Under the pieces are notes generated by a model. That model had not been told where the DNA came from, searched no databases, and was given only the letters and a program-made list of their open reading frames with translations. The position numbers and the translations under genes are program-made. DNA of 45,220 nucleotides from an uncultured Terriglobales bacterium (GTDB lineage Bacteria; Acidobacteriota; Terriglobia; Terriglobales; Acidobacteriaceae). Where the stretch lies: NCBI GenBank assembly GCA_955652395.1, contig CATPBJ010000112.1, forward strand, positions 1-45,220, read 5' to 3'. Every line of letters starts with the position of its first letter. Position 1 is the first letter of the stretch. Shown here one piece after another: positions 25,255 to 32,880 of the stretch.

Positions 25255-26607
25255 ATGGCATTTTCACGCAGAGACTTTCTGAAAAAGACTTGCTGCACCG
25301 CGGCTGCCGGATTTGCCGCTGCCAGCTTCAACCGGTTTGGCATGGTGAATGCGCTGGCCCAAACCGCCCAAGATTACAAGGCCCTGGTCTGCGTCTTCCT
25401 GTTCGGCGGCAACGACAGCAATAACATGATCGTTCCTCTGAGCAGCAGCGGATACGCCTCCTATCAGCAGATCCGCTCCGTACTGGCCCTCCCCCAGGGC
25501 AGCCTGCTTCCCATTGCTCCGCCCAGCGCGGGTTCGCCTTTTGGATTTCATCCCCGGTTCCCGGAGATGCAGGCTCAGTTCAACCAGAAACATCTGGCTG
25601 TGCTGACCAACCTGGGCACGCTGGTTCGCCCCACGACTCGCGCTCAATATCAGCAGAGGCAGGTCACGCTTCCTCGGAATCTTTTCTCCCACGAAGATCA
25701 GCAGGCGCAGATGCAGACTGCCGCGCTCGATAACAGCGGCCGGACCGGATGGGCAGGGAGAACCGCGGATAAGATCCAATCCATCTATGGCGGGACCTTC
25801 CCCATTATTATTTCGCTGGCGGGATCGAATATCTTTTGCGAAGGCCTGGTGGCCCGCGCCATCGAGTCCAGCGGCGACCCCACCCGATTGCTGTCCGGCT
25901 TCAGCAGTTCCGCCGAATCGCAAAGCCGCCTGTCCGCCCTGCAGAACCTGCTGACCTTCGACACTGGCGTTACATTGATCCAGCAAGCCAGCGGCACCAC
26001 AAACAATGCCCTCCGGGACAGCAAATCGCTGTCCGATGCTCTGGCCGCAGGTCCGGCTCTGGCTACGGTCTTCCCCAACACCGGTCTGGCGCGACAGCTC
26101 AAGCAGGTGGCGCAGATCATTTCCGTGCGCTCCGCCCTGGGAGTGCAACGCCAGATTTTCTTCGTTTCGATCGGCGGTTTCGACACGCACAGTGACCAAC
26201 TGCCTGCGCAGGACAACCTGTTAACCCAGATCAGCGGGGGTATGAACGCGTTCTACCAGGCTACGGTGGAGATCGGAGCGGCCTCACAGGTCACCGCCTT
26301 CACCTTGTCAGACTTCAGCCGGACTTACCAGCCGGACAGCACCTCTGGAACTGACCACGCCTGGGGCGGTCATCATCTGGTCCTGGGAGGAGCGGTCCAC
26401 GGCGGCGATTTCTACGGTACCTTCCCAACCCTGGCTCTCGCCGGGCCCGACGACTCCGGCAATGAAGGACGCTGGATTCCGACGACCTCGCTTGACCAAT
26501 ACGCGGGCACGCTGGCCAGCTGGTTTGGAGTACCGACGGCAGATCTACCAACGATCTTCCCCAATCTGCCGAACTTCTCCAACCAGCTGTTGAACTTTGT
26601 GGGGTAG
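25255..26607 (+). CDS. Tat-exported DUF1501 (sulfatase-like fold) protein
   Basis: 450 residues. The twin-arginine signal SRRDFLKK is followed by a hydrophobic, Ala-rich stretch ending near ALAQ. The body matches DUF1501: LVCVFLFGGNDSNNMIVPL near the N-terminus, FSHEDQQAQMQT, VSIGGFDTHSDQL and, near the C-terminus, TLSDFSRTYQPDSTSGTDHAWGGHHLVLGGAV. The Asp/His-rich motifs resemble metal sites of the alkaline phosphatase superfamily. Export through Tat implies folding, perhaps with metal, in the cytoplasm. GGGAG lies 7 nt upstream of the ATG. With the DUF1800 lipoprotein it probably forms an operon and perhaps an envelope complex. Confidence 0.92.
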   Translation: MAFSRRDFLKKTCCTAAAGFAAASFNRFGMVNALAQTAQDYKALVCVFLFGGNDSNNMIVPLSSSGYASYQQIRSVLALPQGSLLPIAPPSAGSPFGFHPRFPEMQAQFNQKHLAVLTNLGTLVRPTTRAQYQQRQVTLPRNLFSHEDQQAQMQTAALDNSGRTGWAGRTADKIQSIYGGTFPIIISLAGSNIFCEGLVARAIESSGDPTRLLSGFSSSAESQSRLSALQNLLTFDTGVTLIQQASGTTNNALRDSKSLSDALAAGPALATVFPNTGLARQLKQVAQIISVRSALGVQRQIFFVSIGGFDTHSDQLPAQDNLLTQISGGMNAFYQATVEIGAASQVTAFTLSDFSRTYQPDSTSGTDHAWGGHHLVLGGAVHGGDFYGTFPTLALAGPDDSGNEGRWIPTTSLDQYAGTLASWFGVPTADLPTIFPNLPNFSNQLLNFVG

Positions 26608-26640
26608 GAAAAAATCCGGTGAGAGACCAGGCCTAATAAA

Positions 26641-26745
26641 GCCAGGCACCGGACACCCACTGCACACGCAAGAGCCCGTTACCGTTGCTTCCTTCCGGAC
26701 CTGGCGGGGTTGGCGGGAATGCATCGCGCGGGACCGATGCCTGAC
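26641..26745 (-). ncRNA. ffs: Signal recognition particle RNA (small bacterial 4.5S type)
   Basis: Read on the minus strand, the sequence contains the SRP domain IV hallmark AGGTCCGGAAGGAAGCA (around 26687-26703), with the conserved GGAA tetraloop and the asymmetric internal loop bound by Ffh. The 5' CAGGCATCGG and the 3' CCGGTGCCTG pair to close the long hairpin, defining a molecule of about 105 nt. A TAAAAT -10 box (26754-26759 complement) sits 8 nt before the inferred 5' end. It lies antisense to the flanking genes, in the gap between the DUF1501 and transglutaminase genes. Its receptor gene ftsY is at 39303. Ends are approximate. Confidence 0.92.
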
Positions 26746-26753
26746 CGTCTTTG

Positions 26754-26759
26754 ATTTTA
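26754..26759 (-). promoter_or_regulatory. -10 box of the SRP RNA gene
   Basis: TAAAAT on the minus strand (5 of 6 to TATAAT), 8 nt before the inferred SRP RNA 5' end at 26745. No good -35 box is visible at 16-18 nt, so the promoter may depend on other contacts. Confidence 0.5.
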
Positions 26760-26886
26760 ACATCGGTTCCGGACGCAACCTCTCACTCGCCGCTGTCATC
26801 CTGAAGCAAAGCGATTGCTTTCACGGACCGATGCGGAGCGAATCGGTTTCCTCCCTTCCTCTAAGCCAAGTCGCCGAGCTTGGCGC

Positions 26887-26907
26887 GGCCTGCACGGGCG
26901 AGGACGC
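26887..26907. repeat. GC palindrome upstream of the transglutaminase gene
   Basis: A GCGGGCG...CGCCCGC-like arm pair (CGGGCGAGGACGCCCGCG) close to the units at 2918 and 15943. It lies in the untranslated stretch between ffs and the transglutaminase start. Upstream at about 26797-26815 is a second dispersed-type sequence beginning TGTCATCCTGAAG. Confidence 0.5.
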
Positions 26908-26998
26908 CCGCGCCTCCATATCCCGAATCCCCGCCTCTGTGGGGTGCCCTCAGTACTCTTCCCTTCTTGGCCATCATAGCGAACAATGGAGCACAGCC

Positions 26999-29173
26999 AT
27001 GGCTTCCGCTGGCAAATTGCATCCCACGACCCTGCTCGCAGGATCCCTTCAGCGCTACTTTGAGGTCTCCCTCTATCTATTGCTGTTTGCTGGCTTTGGC
27101 ACACTGGCTTCCACCGGAGGGCTGGGTATTGCCACAGTTCTTTTGATAGGTTCGGCGCTTCTCTTCCGCGGATACCTGTTGTTCCGGCGTCGAGCTTGGC
27201 TGATTTCCGAGCGCTGGACTGCCCTCCTTACCCTGGGCTATATGGCGTTTTACCTGGCCGACTATTTTCTGATCTCGGGCGGATTTCTCAACGCCACCGT
27301 CCATCTGGTTTTGTTCGTGATGGTGGTGCGGTTGTTTTCGGCGCAGCGCGATCGCGATTTCTATTTTCTGTCTGTGATCGCGTTTCTGATGGTGCTTGCG
27401 GCGGCGCTGCTGACTGTGGACAGTCTTTTCCTGCTGGCCTTCGCGGTCTTCATGCTGATGGCTGTGGTCTGTTTCATCCTGATGGAGATGCGCCACATCT
27501 CCGCCAAGGCCGGAGTCCATTCGCGGGAGTCAGACATGGGGCCGACTTACCGGAACCTGGCGACCTCGCTGGCTGTAGCCTCCCCCGTACTAGTGCTTGG
27601 TATTCTGTTGAGTGCGGCCGCGATTTTCTTCCTCTTGCCGCGCGCCTCCGCCGGTTATCTGGGGGCGTATGCTCCCGGCGGTGAAATTAGCACCGGATTC
27701 AGCGACACGGTTGAACTGGGACGCATTGGCGAGATCCAGCAGTCCAGTTCGGTCGTCATGCACATTCAGATTGACGGAAATGAGCCGGGCAGCTTCGACC
27801 TGAAATGGCGTGGGGTCGCGCTCGGCAACTTCGACGGCCGCTCTTGGTCAAACAACCGGGCACAGCACCCGCTGTTCCCCCAACTGGACGGTCTTTTCGT
27901 GTTGTCGCGGACGCCTGGCAGCGTTCAGAAAGGGTCTGTCCACCCGATTTACTATCGAGTGTTGATGGAACCCGTAGGAATGAATGTTTTCTTACTCGCG
28001 GGCGCGCCGGAGACTCTGGAAGGCAATTACGGACACCTGGCCATCGACGACGGAGGGGCAGTTTTCGATCTGGATCCGGAACATCCCGTCAATCGCTACC
28101 GGGCATCTTCCAACGTCGCGCAGGCCGCAGCCAGCGACCTCCGCACCGCGGGCAAAACGTATCCGCCCGATGTAGTTTCGAACTACCTCGACCTGCCCGT
28201 GCTCGATAGTCGCATCCCGGGGCTCGCGAAAGAAATTACAGCCTCGGCAGACAGCAATTATGACAAAGCCCGGGCTTTGGAAACCTACCTTCGCACTCAC
28301 TTCGGCTACACCCTGGAGTTGTCGCGCACGGTGCCGCATGATCCCCTAGCCAATTTTCTTTTCGAGCGCAAACAAGGACATTGCGAATACTTCGCCTCCT
28401 CGATGGCGGTGATGCTGCGAACCTTGGGAATTCCGTCGCGTGTCGTAAACGGATTTCGGACCGGCGAATTCAATGATCTGTCTTCGCAATATGTCGTACG
28501 GGCAAGCAATGCCCACTCCTGGGTAGAGGCTTACTTCCCAAACCATGACTGGGTGGCTTTCGATCCGACGCCGGACGCGTCGATTCCGGTGCGCACCGGT
28601 TGGAGCCGGGTGTCACTGTACGTCGACGCCATGGCTTCGTTCTGGCGGGAATGGATCATCAACTACGACGTGGGTCACCAGCGATCCCTGGCGGTGAGCG
28701 CAAGTAGTCGCGGCCGCCAACTGGTTTGGGCTTTGCGGCGTGGGTGGCATCGCCACTATAAAGGGCTTCGGGCGGCGGCCCGCCACACCGGGAGCGAGGC
28801 GGCTGGGTCCCCACTGCGCTGGGGTCTCGGAGGAGTGTTGATTGCGGCCCTGCTTATGTTTGTGGTCAACGCGCCGGGGCTGCTGCAAGCCCTGGGCAAA
28901 ATCCGGCTAGCGGCGCGACCGGAAAGGTCTCCTCGGCGGGCCGCCACGATCTGGTACGAGCGGATGACAGAGAGCGTGGCCCGGCGAGGATGGCGCAAAT
29001 CGCCGACCCAGACTCCCGACGAGTTCGTTTCCCGGATTGACGATGCCGGCGTCCGCGAGAGGGTCGCGGAATTTACCCGGCACTACGAAAGCGCGCGCTT
29101 CGATGATTCCGTCGAGGATGTGCGGCGCTTGCCCGAATTGTATGAAGAAATTTCAGCGACCCGCCGCCGCTGA
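26999..29173 (+). CDS. TgpA-like membrane protein with periplasmic transglutaminase domain
   Basis: 724 residues from the ATG at 26999, which has GGAG 7 nt upstream; the open frame extends to 26597 but that part overlaps ffs and a repeat. The N-terminal 200 residues hold about six or seven membrane helices (DUF3488 type). A soluble beta region follows, then the transglutaminase core with Cys462 in QGHCEYFASSMAVMLRTLGI, His506 in ASNAHSWVEAYF and Asp522 in VAFDPTPDAS. A further helix lies near residue 615-640, and a C-terminal tail resembles the DUF4129 end (TPDEFVSRID). TgpA homologues usually follow MoxR and DUF58 genes; none are here. Predicted periplasmic crosslinking or proteolysis; the substrate is unknown. 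Confidence 0.9.
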   Translation: MASAGKLHPTTLLAGSLQRYFEVSLYLLLFAGFGTLASTGGLGIATVLLIGSALLFRGYLLFRRRAWLISERWTALLTLGYMAFYLADYFLISGGFLNATVHLVLFVMVVRLFSAQRDRDFYFLSVIAFLMVLAAALLTVDSLFLLAFAVFMLMAVVCFILMEMRHISAKAGVHSRESDMGPTYRNLATSLAVASPVLVLGILLSAAAIFFLLPRASAGYLGAYAPGGEISTGFSDTVELGRIGEIQQSSSVVMHIQIDGNEPGSFDLKWRGVALGNFDGRSWSNNRAQHPLFPQLDGLFVLSRTPGSVQKGSVHPIYYRVLMEPVGMNVFLLAGAPETLEGNYGHLAIDDGGAVFDLDPEHPVNRYRASSNVAQAAASDLRTAGKTYPPDVVSNYLDLPVLDSRIPGLAKEITASADSNYDKARALETYLRTHFGYTLELSRTVPHDPLANFLFERKQGHCEYFASSMAVMLRTLGIPSRVVNGFRTGEFNDLSSQYVVRASNAHSWVEAYFPNHDWVAFDPTPDASIPVRTGWSRVSLYVDAMASFWREWIINYDVGHQRSLAVSASSRGRQLVWALRRGWHRHYKGLRAAARHTGSEAAGSPLRWGLGGVLIAALLMFVVNAPGLLQALGKIRLAARPERSPRRAATIWYERMTESVARRGWRKSPTQTPDEFVSRIDDAGVRERVAEFTRHYESARFDDSVEDVRRLPELYEEISATRRR

Positions 29174-29338
29174 CGGCCCCCGAGGTGAGAAGCGCGCCGG
29201 GCGTGCTGGTACCCGTGACTCCTTGATCGCTAACGAAGGTACGGCCGAGCAGGACTGTGAGCTCATTCTTATCCTGGGCGCTGGCGCCCGAAATCAGGCT
29301 CACCAGCGAGCCCAGAAGCGCAACTGTGTGCGCTTCAT
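29160..29338 (-). pseudogene. Remnant of a secreted-protein gene (N-terminal part only)
   Basis: A strong ribosome binding site (GGAGGTGAA) precedes an ATG at 29338 that reads MKRTQ and then soon stops. One base out of frame, a signal peptide and mature start are readable: VALLGSLVSLISGASAQ, then DKNELTVLLGRTFVSDQGVTG. The similarity ends where the frame runs into the antisense strand of the transglutaminase gene. This looks like the 5' end of a gene for a periplasmic or outer-membrane protein left by a deletion plus a frameshift. The family is not certain; I recall similar starts in acidobacterial beta-barrel-like proteins. Confidence 0.45.
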
Positions 29339-29486
29339 TTCACCTCCCCGCGAATTTCCCCTGACCAAGCCCGCCTAGAGGTTGGCACGCCGCCACGCGA
29401 GCTAGATTCGGGAAAGCGATACCTCGTTTGGTGCCGCCGGGCAGCCAGGTGACAAGCAAGCAAGAGTGTTAAAATCAACAGATTGC

Positions 29487-30977
29487 ATGGCCACGAAAAC
29501 CTTACCCGCGCCGTCCCAGGACTCGACCGAAGCCACCGCACCTGCATCTCCTGGCCCTACCCGGGTGGGTTTCGTAAGCCTGGGTTGTCCCAAGAATCTG
29601 GTGGACAGCGAGGTGATGATGGGCCTTCTGGAGCGGGCCGGGGCCACGCTGGTCTCGGGCGCCGAAGAAGCCGACGTAATCGTGGTTAACACCTGCTCGT
29701 TCATCGCCAGCGCCCAGCAGGAGTCGGTGGACACGATCCTGGAGATGGCGAAGCACAAGAGTACGGGGCGCGCCCGGAAGCTGGTGGTCGCGGGCTGCCT
29801 GGTGGAACGTTTCCGCAACGATATTCGCCAGAACATTCCTGAAGTGGATGCGGTGGTCGGAACGGGAGAACTGGAGGCGATTCTGGCAGCGACCGGAGTG
29901 GCCCCTGCTCCGGCGGTCGATTCTCCGTTCAGGATTCTGCAATCGCGGGCCGAAGGCGATGCCCGCGCCGCGCAGGGCCGATTTTCGCGCGAGACCTGGG
30001 ACGGCGCCATCGCCGACTTACCCAACTATCTGTACGACGAAGCCACGCCGCGCGTGCTGGCCACCCCGCGCCATACTGCCTACATCAAGATTGCCGAGGG
30101 CTGTGATCATCCCTGTACCTTCTGCATCATTCCCCAACTGCGCGGCCAGTTCCGCTCGCGGCGGTTTGAGTCCGTTATCGCTGAAGCCGAACGCCTGGCG
30201 CTGTCGGGTGCGCGCGAAATTACCCTCATCGGCCAAGACACTACCTGTTACGGCGAAGACTTCGGCCTGAAAGACGGCCTGGCGCTTCTGCTAGAAAAAC
30301 TGGCTGCAATTGAAGATCTGCGCTGGGTCCGTTTTCTTTACGCCTATCCCAACAAGATCACTGGCCGCCTGCTTGAAACCATCGCATCCCATGAAAAGAT
30401 TTGTTCCTACATCGATGTGCCCTTGCAGCATGCGTCCCCCAGCGTTTTGAAACGCATGAAGAGGGGCGCGGGAGGCGATATCTTCTTGCGCTCGATTGAG
30501 AAAATGCGCCGGACGATTCCCGGGGTCACGCTGCGCACATCGTTCATTGTCGGTTTCCCGGGTGAGACTGAAAAAGAGTTTGAAGAGCTTTGCCAGTTCG
30601 CGCGCGACTCGGAGTTCGACTGGATGGGCGCGTTCGGCTACTCCGACCAGGAAGGCGCGGGCGCGTTCTCCGAGGAAAGGAAGTTACCCGAGCGCGAAAT
30701 TGAACGCCGCCGGAAACATCTCATGGGAATCCAGCGCAAGATCAGCAAGGGGAAAAAGAAGACGCTGGTGGGCAAGGAATTTGATCTCGTCCTCGAAGGC
30801 GTCTCCAACGAAAGCGATCTGCTGCTCGAAGGCAGGACTCCAATGCACGCGCCCGAAATCGACGGCAAGGTGTTCGTCAACGACGTTCCCCTGGAGCTGG
30901 AGCCGAAGACAGGCGAGTTCTATCGCTGCCAGATCACTGAGGCCCACGACTACGACCTGGTCGCCAGGATTTTGTAG
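29487..30977 (+). CDS. rimO: Ribosomal protein S12 methylthiotransferase RimO
   Basis: 496 residues from the ATG at 29487; a GTG 21 nt upstream is possible. RimO adds a methylthio group to Asp of ribosomal protein S12. Domains in order: UPF0004 with cluster cysteines in VGFVSLGCPKNLVDSE, VVNTCSF and VAGCLVER; the radical SAM core with CDHPCTFC (Cys206/210/213); and a C-terminal TRAM-like domain (VGKEFDLVLEGVSNES). SLGCPKNLVDSE and RGQFRSR separate RimO from the related MiaB. The stretch 110-160 is longer and more Ala-rich than usual. yacG follows after 7 nt, and pgpA overlaps that gene. Confidence 0.95.
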   Translation: MATKTLPAPSQDSTEATAPASPGPTRVGFVSLGCPKNLVDSEVMMGLLERAGATLVSGAEEADVIVVNTCSFIASAQQESVDTILEMAKHKSTGRARKLVVAGCLVERFRNDIRQNIPEVDAVVGTGELEAILAATGVAPAPAVDSPFRILQSRAEGDARAAQGRFSRETWDGAIADLPNYLYDEATPRVLATPRHTAYIKIAEGCDHPCTFCIIPQLRGQFRSRRFESVIAEAERLALSGAREITLIGQDTTCYGEDFGLKDGLALLLEKLAAIEDLRWVRFLYAYPNKITGRLLETIASHEKICSYIDVPLQHASPSVLKRMKRGAGGDIFLRSIEKMRRTIPGVTLRTSFIVGFPGETEKEFEELCQFARDSEFDWMGAFGYSDQEGAGAFSEERKLPEREIERRRKHLMGIQRKISKGKKKTLVGKEFDLVLEGVSNESDLLLEGRTPMHAPEIDGKVFVNDVPLELEPKTGEFYRCQITEAHDYDLVARIL

Positions 30978-30984
30978 GAAGCCG

Positions 30985-31194
30985 ATGGCTCGCACGCGCA
31001 ATCTCAAGCTGAAGTGTCCGAACTGCAAGAAGGCGGTGACTAGCCAGGATACGGAGTTCCCCTTCTGCAGCGACCGCTGTCGTCTGATCGATTTGGGCAA
31101 ATGGGCCAGCGGCGGGTATGTGATCTCGTCGCCGGTGCAGGATACCGGCGACGGAATCGAAGATCTCTCGCGAGAACCTGATGAGAACTCCTGA
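30985..31194 (+). CDS. yacG: DNA gyrase inhibitor YacG (zinc-binding)
   Basis: 69 residues. YacG binds GyrB and blocks DNA binding by gyrase in E. coli. Four zinc ligands are present: Cys11 and Cys14 (KCPNCKK), Cys28 and Cys32 (FPFCSDRC), followed by the conserved RLIDLGKWASGGYVI. The acidic C-terminal tail (DTGDGIEDLSREPDE) is typical. It lies 7 nt after rimO and overlaps pgpA by 14 nt, so the three genes are probably translated from one transcript. The role as an inhibitor comes from E. coli; regulation here is unknown. Confidence 0.92.
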   Translation: MARTRNLKLKCPNCKKAVTSQDTEFPFCSDRCRLIDLGKWASGGYVISSPVQDTGDGIEDLSREPDENS

Positions 31195-31681
31195 GGGTGG
31201 GCCAGGCGCCCCGCTCTGGGCCACGCTTGTGGCCACCTTCTTTGGAATTGGGCATCTACGTCCCGGACCTGGTACCTGGTGCTCTGGAACGACAGTCGTT
31301 CTCTGGTGGCTTCTGGGACGCTGGATCGGGCCCGGCTGGCAGCCTTGGGCGGCTGGCCTGCTCGCTCTGGCGGCGGTTTTAGCCGGAATTCCGGCTGCCA
31401 CACAAGTGGCACGGGCCAGCGGTCGCAAAGACCCACCGTATGTGGTCATTGACGAAGTCGCCGGTCAACTTATCACTTTGATTGCGGCGCCGATCACGTG
31501 GCAATCTCTGCTGCTGGGCTTTATACTTTTTAGAGCGTTCGATATCGTCAAGCCGCCACCGGTACGCCAACTCGAACGCCTCCCTCAGGGAGTGGGCATC
31601 GTGGTTGATGATGTGGGAGCCGGTCTGTACGGCCTGGCGGTGATGCAGATCGTACTGCATTTCGGCCTGCTCCCGCGATGA
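31181..31681 (+). CDS. pgpA: Phosphatidylglycerophosphatase A
   Basis: 166 residues. It dephosphorylates phosphatidylglycerophosphate to phosphatidylglycerol in the inner membrane. Motifs: FFGIGHLRPGPGTWCS near the N-terminus, VIDEVAGQLITLI in the middle (acidic metal-binding region) and FRAFDIVKPPPVRQLERLPQGVGIVVDDVGAG near the C-terminus, all characteristic of PgpA. Four hydrophobic segments. With psd, pssA, plsY and gpsA it completes much of the phospholipid pathway within this window. The start overlaps the yacG end by 14 nt, indicating coupling. Confidence 0.95.
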   Translation: MRTPEGGPGAPLWATLVATFFGIGHLRPGPGTWCSGTTVVLWWLLGRWIGPGWQPWAAGLLALAAVLAGIPAATQVARASGRKDPPYVVIDEVAGQLITLIAAPITWQSLLLGFILFRAFDIVKPPPVRQLERLPQGVGIVVDDVGAGLYGLAVMQIVLHFGLLPR

Positions 31682-31706
31682 AAGCGCTCTGAAGAAGCTG
31701 GAGTCA

Positions 31707-32771
31707 ATGGGAATATCCGACCGTCTGCTAGGGAAGAAGAACGTCAATGGCCACCCGCACATTGAGGCGGTGCATCCCAGCGCTGCCTTGCCCGGTGGTG
31801 AAGTGCGTATTGTGGGCAAAGCTCTTCGACCACACGAATTGCGCCGGCCTCAGGTTCGTTTTGGGGATGTCGAGGGTGCAGTGGTCATCAGTTCCGACGA
31901 TTTTCTGGTGGCCCGTGTGCCACCCGGCGCATCTTCGGGACCGGTGGTGGTATCGACGAACGGCACCGCGAGCAACCCGCATCAGATGAAAGTTGCCGCT
32001 CCTATTGCGGAGAATCTGCATCCCGTAACCAATCCTGCGCTGGACGCCGAGGGCAACATCTACGTCACCTTCTCTGGATCGCGCGGCCAGAAAGTTCCGG
32101 TGGCCATCTTCAAGATCGACACTAATTACAACGTCAAGCCGTTCCTGGCGGAAATGACCAACGCCACCGCCATCGCTTTTGATCGAGTGGGCCAGATGTA
32201 CGTCTCCTCGCGTTTTGACGGGACGGTGTACCGGGTAGCGCCGAACGGCACCATGTCCACCTATGCCGAGGGTATGGGCGTAGCGACTGGAATCGCGTTC
32301 GATCCCCACGAAAATCTCTATGTCGGCGATCGCAGCGGTACAGTTTTCAAGATCGGCAAGGACCGCCAGATTTTTGTTTTCGCCACACTCGAACCCAGCG
32401 TTTCCGCCTATCACCTGGCATTCGGCCCCAGCGGAGACCTGTTTGTCGCCGGGCCCACGACCTCGAGCTTCGATTCCGTGTACAAAATCGATTCTCACGG
32501 GAGCGTTTCTATCTTTTACCGTGGCTTAGGACGTCCGCAAGGACTGGCGTTTGATATCGAGGGCAATCTTTACGTGGCGGCGTCGCTTTCTGGGAAGCGC
32601 GGCATCGTCAAAATCACGCCCGAGGCCAAAGCTTCCATCGAAGTTGCCGGCCCGGGACTGGTTGGTCTGGCCTTCGCACCCGGCCGGTCCGCGGTGCTGG
32701 CTACGACCGGCGCGGTACATCATCTTTCGTGGGGTGTCGAGGGGGCGCCGCTCGTGCCGGAGTTGGCGTGA
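31707..32771 (+). CDS. IPT/TIG-domain plus six-bladed beta-propeller (NHL/SMP-30-like) protein
   Basis: 354 residues. The N-terminal 85 residues are an IPT/TIG Ig-like fold (IEAVHPSAALPGGEVRIVGKAL, later VARVPPGASSGPVVVSTNG). The remainder has at least six repeats of the kind NPALDAEGNIYVTFSG, AIAFDRVGQMYVSSRFDGTVYRV, GIAFDPHENLYVGDRSG, HLAFGPSGDLFVAG and GLAFDIEGNLYVAAS, a beta-propeller. No signal peptide is seen, which is odd for this fold; it may be cytoplasmic or exported by another route. It is conserved in gene neighbourhoods of this phylum to my recollection. Function unknown. It lies 25 nt after pgpA and 109 nt before cinA. Confidence 0.85.
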   Translation: MGISDRLLGKKNVNGHPHIEAVHPSAALPGGEVRIVGKALRPHELRRPQVRFGDVEGAVVISSDDFLVARVPPGASSGPVVVSTNGTASNPHQMKVAAPIAENLHPVTNPALDAEGNIYVTFSGSRGQKVPVAIFKIDTNYNVKPFLAEMTNATAIAFDRVGQMYVSSRFDGTVYRVAPNGTMSTYAEGMGVATGIAFDPHENLYVGDRSGTVFKIGKDRQIFVFATLEPSVSAYHLAFGPSGDLFVAGPTTSSFDSVYKIDSHGSVSIFYRGLGRPQGLAFDIEGNLYVAASLSGKRGIVKITPEAKASIEVAGPGLVGLAFAPGRSAVLATTGAVHHLSWGVEGAPLVPELA

Positions 32772-32774
32772 GAT

Positions 32775-32802
32775 AGCTGTCAGTTCTGAGCGATCAGCCG
32801 GT
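32775..32802. repeat. Heptamer array after the IPT/propeller gene
   Basis: Four 7-nt units in phase: AGCTGTC, AGTTCTG, AGCGATC and AGCCGGT, beginning 3 nt after the stop. The first unit is identical to one in the rpsT-downstream array at 550-556. Confidence 0.6.
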
Positions 32803-32833
32803 CCGTCTATTGCGCCGAAACCGTTCCGACAAA

Positions 32834-32860
32834 CCTCTGCATCCTCTGTGTCCTGTGCGG
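32834..32860. repeat. Nonamer array upstream of cinA
   Basis: Three 9-nt units in phase (CCTCTGCAT, CCTCTGTGT, CCTGTGCGG). It is close to the cinA GTG at 32881 and may overlap its promoter. Confidence 0.55.
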
Positions 32861-32880
32861 TTTCATTTACACTCTTAACC

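Noticed and set aside
26597-26998. N-terminal extension of the transglutaminase open frame
   Set aside because: It overlaps the SRP RNA and a dispersed palindrome; a GGAG-preceded ATG at 26999 begins the real protein.
32551-32880. N-terminal extension of the cinA frame
   Set aside because: It lies within the propeller gene; the CinA family begins at AEIIAIGSELL, matching the GTG at 32881.
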